Assembly (NCBI GenBank): GCA_046545575.1
Contig: JBKGZM010000014.1
Span: forward strand, 1-37,643
Reading direction: 5' to 3'
DNA from: JAGXOF01 sp046545575
GTDB taxonomy: Bacteria; Chloroflexota; Dehalococcoidia; SZUA-161; SpSt-899
Length of the DNA: 37,643 nucleotides
Numbering within the stretch: the first letter of the stretch is position 1; the number at the start of each line of letters is the position of its first letter. Below are positions 32,942 through 37,643 of the stretch, piece after piece. A program made the translations under genes and the position numbers. Under the pieces are notes generated by a model. The model ran no database searches and was not told the DNA's origin. It saw nothing but the letters and a program-made list of their open reading frames with translations.

Positions 32942-33781
32942 ATGCCAACAGTTGAGCTCGGTTTTCACTGCAATCACCTCGAATATCTGGACCAGGTAAT
33001 GGATGACAACGGCTTGAGCCGGACCGAGCTATTCAACTTGCCAGCGAAGGACATACCGGAGCTAAAACGAAAGCTTTTCGCGAGAGGCCTCGCCCGGAGC
33101 GTTCACTCACCGCTTGTTAAGCCGGACTGGTACCCTAATCCACCTACCTGGTCGTTTTTGTGCGATGTCGATAAGGACAGCCGTAACAAGACGTTCAGTA
33201 TGCTCGGTGAGACCATCGCCCAGGCTCAGGATGTCGGGGGGGAATATATTGTGGCTCACTTCCCCACTCCGGCCACCGATGCTTCAGGAGAAGACGAGAA
33301 TAAACTTCTGAGTATCACCTGGAAAAGCTGTGAGCAACTCGCTAACCTGAGTGTGCAGCGGAGCATGCCTATCCATGTTGAGGGATTAGCCAATAGCCCC
33401 CATCTCAGCGACGGTTTTCTAACTGAGGCCCTGAGCGAGTACCCGCTGCATTACTGTTTCGATATGGGACATATGCACCTCGCATCGCAGGCATCTGGTT
33501 TTGACGTTCATGAGTTCGCACAGGATATTGCACCATTCGTAGGTTCGGTTCATCTATGGAATGTCCGCGATCGCGATGACTATGTCAAGTTTCGACATAT
33601 CCCTGTTCATCCCTCTCAGGACCCCGAAGAAGGCTGGGCGGATATCAAGGGCATCCTGGAAACCCTGAAACCTGCTTGCCCTGTCATCTTCGAGAGCCCG
33701 GTCTCATACCCGGAAAGTCTGGGGAATCATGATTACAGGGAAGGGGTAGAGTGGGTGCAGGAAATAGTGGCGGATTTGTAA
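32942..33781 (+). CDS. Xylose-isomerase-like TIM-barrel protein (AP endonuclease 2 family)
   Basis: This protein has 279 residues from ATG 32942, which has AAGGA 7 bases upstream; a TTG at 32909 is an alternative. It matches the sugar-phosphate isomerase/epimerase superfamily, with an early RSVHSPL, a metal-site His in IVAHFPTP, Glu in IHVEGLAN, Asp/His in CFDMGHMHLA, VHLWNVRDRDD, and a final Glu in IFESPVSYP. That set fits a divalent-metal barrel. The substrate is unknown, and DNA repair is less likely than sugar chemistry. It converges on the AmmeMemoRadiSam operon 25 bases away. Confidence 0.8.
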   Translation: MPTVELGFHCNHLEYLDQVMDDNGLSRTELFNLPAKDIPELKRKLFARGLARSVHSPLVKPDWYPNPPTWSFLCDVDKDSRNKTFSMLGETIAQAQDVGGEYIVAHFPTPATDASGEDENKLLSITWKSCEQLANLSVQRSMPIHVEGLANSPHLSDGFLTEALSEYPLHYCFDMGHMHLASQASGFDVHEFAQDIAPFVGSVHLWNVRDRDDYVKFRHIPVHPSQDPEEGWADIKGILETLKPACPVIFESPVSYPESLGNHDYREGVEWVQEIVADL

Positions 33782-33806
33782 ATCGCTTGTTTTGCTGCGG
33801 TTCCTG

Positions 33807-34310
33807 TCACTCAAAGCGGCGCACTTCGAAGCGGTACAGGTTAACTGGTTCATCAGGGAGGATTCCCGCTTTGGCACTGGCTATTTCAATTTGCTTATCC
33901 ACGGTGTCTACTCCCTCAAGGTCGGGAAGGAGAAGTCCTCGTTTTCCCCTGTACTCCACCAGTATGCCATACTTTTTCGGGTCGAGTTCCTCCTTGCTTT
34001 CCACCGGCTCCGGTTTGGTGAGGACATCTACCTTGTACGTAAGGCTGGGGAGTTCCTCGGGGGTGACCGGTGAGAACCGGTAGTCCCTGGTAGCGGAGCT
34101 TATGGCGTTGTGAATTATCTCCTCGGCGACATTCGACTGCGTAGGCAGGAATGTACCGATGCAACCACGAAGTTGCCCGTGTTCGTGGATGGATACGAAT
34201 ACCCCTGCCTGCTCCTGCATTTCCGGTGTAAGCTCAGCAGGGTGCGGAGTTTCACCTTCGCTTACGTACTTTTCCACCGTTTCTTTGGCTAATTCCACTA
34301 TCGGATGCAT
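33807..34310 (-). CDS. amrA: AMMECR1-domain protein (AmmeMemoRadiSam protein A)
   Basis: This 167-residue protein holds the invariant AMMECR1 hexapeptide LRGCIG within HEHGQLRGCIGTFLPTQSN, and later FSPVTPEELPSLTYKVDVL and GRRGLLLPDLEGVDT-type strands. The family is found in all domains and is the product of the human Alport-region gene, but its molecular activity is unclear. It follows the MEMO1-like gene by 4 bases, with GGGGATGATACT before the ATG. The three-gene order supports a joint function. The symbol is a name of convenience. Confidence 0.9.
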   Translation of the reverse strand: MHPIVELAKETVEKYVSEGETPHPAELTPEMQEQAGVFVSIHEHGQLRGCIGTFLPTQSNVAEEIIHNAISSATRDYRFSPVTPEELPSLTYKVDVLTKPEPVESKEELDPKKYGILVEYRGKRGLLLPDLEGVDTVDKQIEIASAKAGILPDEPVNLYRFEVRRFE

Positions 34311-34314
34311 AGTA

Positions 34315-35124
34315 TCATCCCCTTTTTATCAGTATGCCAGCATAGCCAACAACACTGCTGTAATCCCCCAGCACGTCACCGCTTGTCCCGTATTGGACCA
34401 GTTCCCCTTCCCTGGCCCCCAGTTCCCTGGCCGCTGAGATCATGCTCACCGCAGGCCCATATCCGCACATCGTGATGCCGAGGTTTTCTACCCGCTCCAG
34501 TAGCTCGTCCTCGTCCAGGCGGAGGATGGATTCGATAGCCTGATGGTCTTTTCTGTCGGCGGACTCTTGAGGCTCGTAGTGGCTCATGTCGCTGCTGGCC
34601 ACGATTACTATGTCCTTCTGCAATTCCTTTACTGCTTTGGCGATGCTCCTCCCAATTTCCTTGTAGACATCTCCGCCGGTGGCGGCCACAACGATCGGCA
34701 CTATTTTTATATCGGGTTTGAAGAATTGAAGGAATGGCACCTCTACCTCGATTGAATGCTCGAAAAGGTGTGCGGTTGTGTCTTCCTCAAGATAATCCGA
34801 TCCTTGCAAAATCTGCGCACCGAGGTCAGTGTCGATGTCTACCTCGCCCAGTGGTGTCTTCCAGGTCCCTTCAGACATGATACTGAAAGGTGCCCCGCGA
34901 CCAGTATGGTTCGGTCCCAGAATTACGAAGGTGTTCTTGAACCTCGTTCTGGAGAAGGTAGCTCCGGCCACCGGCCCGGAGAACATATATCCTGCGTGGG
35001 GGACCACCATCCCGAGTACATCTTCTTTTTGAGCGTCTTTATCGGTGATCTTGTTTAGTTCAGCTCTCAGCAGGTCGGGTTCTCCGGGGTAGAATTGTCC
35101 GGCTACAATGGGGGTTCTCTCCAT
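34315..35124 (-). CDS. amrB: MEMO1-family protein (AmmeMemoRadiSam protein B)
   Basis: This 269-residue protein begins MERTPIVAGQFYPGEPDLL at ATG 35124, with AGGAGG upstream; a frame reaching 35190 would run into the preceding gene. It has VVPHAGYMFSGPVAGATF, ILGPNHTGRG, the EHSIEVEVPFLQ region, and IVIVASSDMSHYEP, giving the His/Asp/Cys cluster that resembles extradiol dioxygenases and, in human MEMO1, binds copper or iron. The activity in bacteria is unknown. It lies 16 bases downstream of the radical SAM gene. Confidence 0.93.
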   Translation of the reverse strand: MERTPIVAGQFYPGEPDLLRAELNKITDKDAQKEDVLGMVVPHAGYMFSGPVAGATFSRTRFKNTFVILGPNHTGRGAPFSIMSEGTWKTPLGEVDIDTDLGAQILQGSDYLEEDTTAHLFEHSIEVEVPFLQFFKPDIKIVPIVVAATGGDVYKEIGRSIAKAVKELQKDIVIVASSDMSHYEPQESADRKDHQAIESILRLDEDELLERVENLGITMCGYGPAVSMISAARELGAREGELVQYGTSGDVLGDYSSVVGYAGILIKRG

Positions 35125-35140
35125 TATGGCCTCCTTCTGT

Positions 35141-36151
35141 CTACGTTCTGAAATTAAGTTCCGCGCCGCAGAAGTGGCATTTGGAGCCATCCAGTCCGAT
35201 TATTCTGGTGTAATATCCCATCCGTTCCACCACGAGATTACCGCACGAGGGGCAGTGGGTGTTCTCATCGCCTTGCCCCGGCGCGTTTCCTAGATAGACA
35301 TAACGAAGCCCTGCCTCCTTGCCAATCTTCACCGCTTGCTTCAGTGTCTCCACAGGTGTGGCTGGAACATCCGACATATTATAAGCCGGGAAGAAACGGC
35401 TGATGTGCCATGGCGTATCTGTTCCTAGCTCAGTCGCTATGAAGTTAGTTGCCTCTTTCAACTCCTCCTGGGAATCGTTGATGCCGGGAATGATTAGAGT
35501 AGTAACTTCCAGGAAAATGCCGAGCTCCTTGGCTTTCTGGAGAGCATCCAGCACCGGTTGCAACTTTGCCCCAACGTACTCTTTATACATCTTTTCGCTG
35601 AAGCCTTTAAGGTCGACGTTCATTGCATCCAGGTAAGGATGGAATGTGTTAAGCATATCCTCTGTCATGTAACCGTTGGTAACATAGATATTGGCCAGGC
35701 CTGACTCATGGGCCAACCGCGCTGTGTCATATGCGTATTCGAAGAATATAGTGGGCTCGGTGTATGTATAGGCGATGCTTTTGCATCCCGCACGTCGTGC
35801 ATCGGCGACGATTTGATTTGGGCTGGCTTCTATCCCTGCTGCAATTTCTCCATCTCCGGGTATTTGGGATATCTCCCAGTTCTGACACCATGGACAGCGG
35901 AAGTTACATCCTGGGGTTGCGATGGAGTAGGCGGTGGTGCCGGGGTGAAAGTGAAATAGCGGTTTCTTTTCTATGGGGTCTGTATGCTGGGCGATTGTGC
36001 GCCCGTAGACCAAAGTGTAGAGTGTCCCGCTCTGGTTCTCACGTACCTGGCAAATGCCCCTTTTCCCGTCTTTAATAACACAGCGGTGTGCGCATAGATT
36101 ACAGCGCACGCGATTGTCGGATAGCTTTTCGTATAGCATTGCCTCATGCAT
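35141..36151 (-). CDS. amrS: AmmeMemoRadiSam system radical SAM enzyme
   Basis: This 336-residue protein is a PflA-like radical SAM enzyme. An N-terminal Cys set (C17, C20, C24, C34) may bind zinc. The radical cluster motif is C82-N-F-R-C86-P-W-C89, and YTYTEPTIFFEYA and NVDLKGF are typical for the family. A C-terminal zinc-ribbon-like segment (CPSCGN ... CHFCGAE) closes it. GGAG lies 8 bases before ATG 36151. It is the first gene of an operon with MEMO1 and AMMECR1 genes. The substrate is not known; a glycyl-radical or protein-modifying role is only inferred from the PflA similarity. Confidence 0.94.
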   Translation of the reverse strand: MHEAMLYEKLSDNRVRCNLCAHRCVIKDGKRGICQVRENQSGTLYTLVYGRTIAQHTDPIEKKPLFHFHPGTTAYSIATPGCNFRCPWCQNWEISQIPGDGEIAAGIEASPNQIVADARRAGCKSIAYTYTEPTIFFEYAYDTARLAHESGLANIYVTNGYMTEDMLNTFHPYLDAMNVDLKGFSEKMYKEYVGAKLQPVLDALQKAKELGIFLEVTTLIIPGINDSQEELKEATNFIATELGTDTPWHISRFFPAYNMSDVPATPVETLKQAVKIGKEAGLRYVYLGNAPGQGDENTHCPSCGNLVVERMGYYTRIIGLDGSKCHFCGAELNFRT

Positions 36152-36180
36152 ACATCATACTCCGTGGAAGTGAGGTAATT

Positions 36181-36197
36181 ACAAGTCTAGCACTTGT
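36181..36197. promoter_or_regulatory. 17-bp dyad between guaB3 and the AmmeMemoRadiSam operon
   Basis: ACAAGT-CTAGC-ACTTGT is a perfect 6-bp dyad around a 5-base centre, 30 bases upstream of the radical SAM start and 45 bases past the guaB3 stop. It may be an operator for the operon or a weak guaB3 terminator. Confidence 0.35.
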
Positions 36198-36241
36198 CAG
36201 AAGCTATGTCCAGACTCGTGAGAAAGAGGAGTTAATGTAAA

Positions 36242-37381
36242 TTAGACGCCTTGCATACGTTGTAGTTGCTTGCCCTCGCTCTTTATCGACGGAGCGATAA
36301 CCATCTCAGCCTGATGCATCTCACTTATAGTTCGTGCGCCGCATACACCCATGGCTGTGCGCAATGCTGCTACAAGATTCTGGGTGCCGTCCGTGACTGT
36401 TGAAGGGCCAAACAGGGTTTGTTCCAGGGTCGAGTTTTGCGGAACCTTAACCCGTACTCCTCTTGGCAGCGCATCATGCGGTGTAGCCATTCCCCAATGA
36501 TTTCCTCTACCGGGGGCCTCGGTGGTTTGCACCAGTATTGAGCCCAGCATGACTGCGTCCGCGCCGCTGGCAAAGGCCTTGCACAGGTCACCTCCTGCGC
36601 GGATTCCCCCGTCGGCGATTATAGGAACGTATCTTCCTGTCTCGTGAAAATAATCGTCTCGAGCAGCAGCACTGTCGATGATCGCTGTCACTTGGGGAAC
36701 GCCGACCCCAAGCACCTCTCTGGTTGTGCAGGCTGCTCCTGGCCCTACTCCAACGAGAAGGGCTGTTATCCCCGTTTCCATTATCTCCTTGGCAGCACTG
36801 TAGGTTACGCAGTTGCCAACGACAATGGGCACGGAAACCTGCTCTCTGAGTTCGGAGAACACGAGCCCATGATAACTCTTGGATAGATGCCTGGCAGTGG
36901 TGACGGTGGATTGAACCACCAGAATATCCATACCGGCCTCGGCTGCAATCGGGTACAACTTTTTAGTGGTAGCAGGAGTAACTGATACAGCGCAGGTTCC
37001 TCCGCCTTTCTTGATTGCCTCGACACGTTCACCAACGAGGTTCTCTTTGATGGGTTCAGAGTAGACCTTCTGCATTAAACGTGTAACCTCACGGTCAGAG
37101 GAAGAGGCAATCTGGGCCAATATCTCATCGGCGTCTTCATACCTGGTTTGTATCCCCTCAAGATTCAAAACAGCCAATCCACCCAGTTTGCTCATGGCTA
37201 TAGCGAAATTGGCATCCACTACGGCATCCATGGCAGATGCCAGGATGGGCACAGGTAAGTGCACCCCGCCTATGTCAAGACCAATCTCAGTCTGATCGGG
37301 ATTTACAGTTATATCACCTGGAACCAGTGCTACATCCTCGAAACCTAAGGCATTGCGCATAGTTTTTTGTCTGCTCATCAT
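36242..37381 (-). CDS. guaB3: GuaB3-family IMP-dehydrogenase-related protein
   Basis: The protein has 379 residues from ATG 37381, with GCGAGG upstream; the frame extends through the tRNA-Val but that part is not coding. It has a barrel without the CBS insert, as in the GuaB3 group. FEDVALVPGDI is at the start, VGVGPGAACTTREVLGVGVPQ holds the catalytic Cys, and PIIADGGIRAGGDLCKAFASGADAVMLGS forms the phosphate site. GuaB3 proteins are paralogues of IMP dehydrogenase whose activity may be GMP reductase-like; this is not settled by sequence. A near-consensus promoter lies 35 bases upstream. Confidence 0.88.
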   Translation of the reverse strand: MMSRQKTMRNALGFEDVALVPGDITVNPDQTEIGLDIGGVHLPVPILASAMDAVVDANFAIAMSKLGGLAVLNLEGIQTRYEDADEILAQIASSSDREVTRLMQKVYSEPIKENLVGERVEAIKKGGGTCAVSVTPATTKKLYPIAAEAGMDILVVQSTVTTARHLSKSYHGLVFSELREQVSVPIVVGNCVTYSAAKEIMETGITALLVGVGPGAACTTREVLGVGVPQVTAIIDSAAARDDYFHETGRYVPIIADGGIRAGGDLCKAFASGADAVMLGSILVQTTEAPGRGNHWGMATPHDALPRGVRVKVPQNSTLEQTLFGPSTVTDGTQNLVAALRTAMGVCGARTISEMHQAEMVIAPSIKSEGKQLQRMQGV

Positions 37382-37415
37382 TATAACCTCGCTTGACCAT
37401 ATTATATTAAAAGAA

Positions 37416-37444
37416 ACTATATCAGAGCCAATAGCCAAAGTCAA
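37416..37444 (-). promoter_or_regulatory. Sigma-70-type promoter of guaB3
   Basis: On the minus strand, TTGACT (37444-37439) and TATAGT (37421-37416) are separated by exactly 17 bases. The start codon lies 35 bases downstream of the -10 box, leaving room for a short leader with the GCGAGG ribosome site. Confidence 0.75.
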
Positions 37445-37563
37445 TGCAAGAGCCTCTTTGATGCAATGACATGACAAGCAACAGTGCCGGGAAAGGGAAG
37501 GCCGGACTTCGGGGCTTATGAGCCAATCTATCCGGAGAATCCAAACTAACCCAGACAACCATA

Positions 37564-37636
37564 TGGGCGGTACTGGACTTGAACCAGTGACCTCTTGCGT
37601 GTGAAGCAAGCGCTCTATCCGCTGAGCTAACCGCCC
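37564..37636 (-). tRNA. tRNA-Val (anticodon CAC)
   Basis: The minus strand gives a 73-nt cloverleaf: acceptor GGGCGGT/ACCGCCC, anticodon stem CTTGC/GCAAG around the loop TTCACAC, and T-loop GTTCAAGTC. The anticodon CAC reads GUG. The discriminator is A and no CCA is encoded, unlike the tRNA-Ser. Confidence 0.95.
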
Positions 37637-37643
37637 AAAAATC

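Noticed and set aside
35125..35190. N-terminal extension of the MEMO1-like protein
   Set aside because: It overlaps the radical SAM gene end, while ATG 35124 has an AGGAGG site and matches the family N-terminus.
37382..37609. N-terminal extension of guaB3
   Set aside because: It reads through the tRNA-Val and its own promoter; homologous sequence begins after ATG 37381.
1..37643. CRISPR array, prophage or rRNA genes
   Set aside because: No regularly spaced direct repeats, phage structural genes or rRNA-like segments were seen.

Overview
This 37.6 kb window comes from a bacterial chromosome of roughly balanced base composition. It carries densely packed housekeeping operons on both strands, plus a short accessory margin at the left end. 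The mix suggests an anaerobic or microaerophilic Chloroflexota bacterium, possibly of the Dehalococcoidia. The clues are many iron-sulfur and corrinoid-activation-type proteins, DUF1638 and DUF3786 proteins, an rplI-dnaB-dnaD-dnaC-like block, a recA-recX-rny-ymdB-PIN/TRAM-ispD-ispF-cysS run, and an AmmeMemoRadiSam operon. This assignment is an inference from gene content; no 16S rRNA gene is present.

Left part (1-10.2 kb). A truncated glycoside-hydrolase-like gene enters from the left edge, followed by an AT-richer HEPN-domain gene. A run of minus-strand redox genes comes next: a [2Fe-2S]/[4Fe-4S] electron-transfer protein with a thioredoxin-reductase-like flavoprotein that lacks the CxxC. 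Then come a DUF1638 protein, a large corrinoid-protein activator (2Fe-2S plus ASKHA domains) fused to a CBS pair, a sucrose-phosphatase-like HAD enzyme, a PEBP protein, a small two-cluster ferredoxin, an unrecognised protein and a Fur-family regulator. The regulator has a near-consensus promoter at its start codon.

Middle part (10.2-21.6 kb). A decayed transposase lies next to a large inverted repeat. MenG/UbiE methyltransferase, DUF3786 and holA (clamp-loader delta) are on the minus strand. ychF, a nitroreductase, rplI, dnaB, a dnaD-like gene and a tandem double-AAA+ dnaC-like gene are on the plus strand. A GalT-like gene, lgt and tRNA-Ser(GCU) are on the minus strand. Small GC-rich hairpin repeats are scattered here. 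One nearly identical 25-nt copy sits between menG and the DUF3786 gene and again immediately upstream of dnaB; a related hairpin is translated within the 3' end of the dnaC-like gene.

Right part (21.6-37.6 kb). A long co-oriented plus-strand run holds recA, recX, rny, ymdB-like, PIN/TRAM, ispD, ispF, cysS, lysA, holB and ricT. Many of its neighbours overlap or nearly abut. A TIM-barrel sugar-isomerase-like gene with an inverted-repeat leader follows. On the minus strand are the three-gene AmmeMemoRadiSam operon (radical SAM, MEMO1-like, AMMECR1), guaB3 with a clear sigma-70-type promoter, and tRNA-Val(CAC).

The window holds both clamp-loader arms (holA, holB), the replicative helicase with two loader/primosome candidates, recombination genes (recA, recX), RNA turnover genes (rny, ricT), isoprenoid steps and aminoacylation. 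The most unusual items are the activator-CBS fusion with its DUF1638 neighbour, the double-AAA+ helicase-loader-like protein, the AmmeMemoRadiSam operon, the CxxC-less TrxR-like/ferredoxin pair and the structured inverted repeats. No CRISPR array, prophage or rRNA gene was seen.
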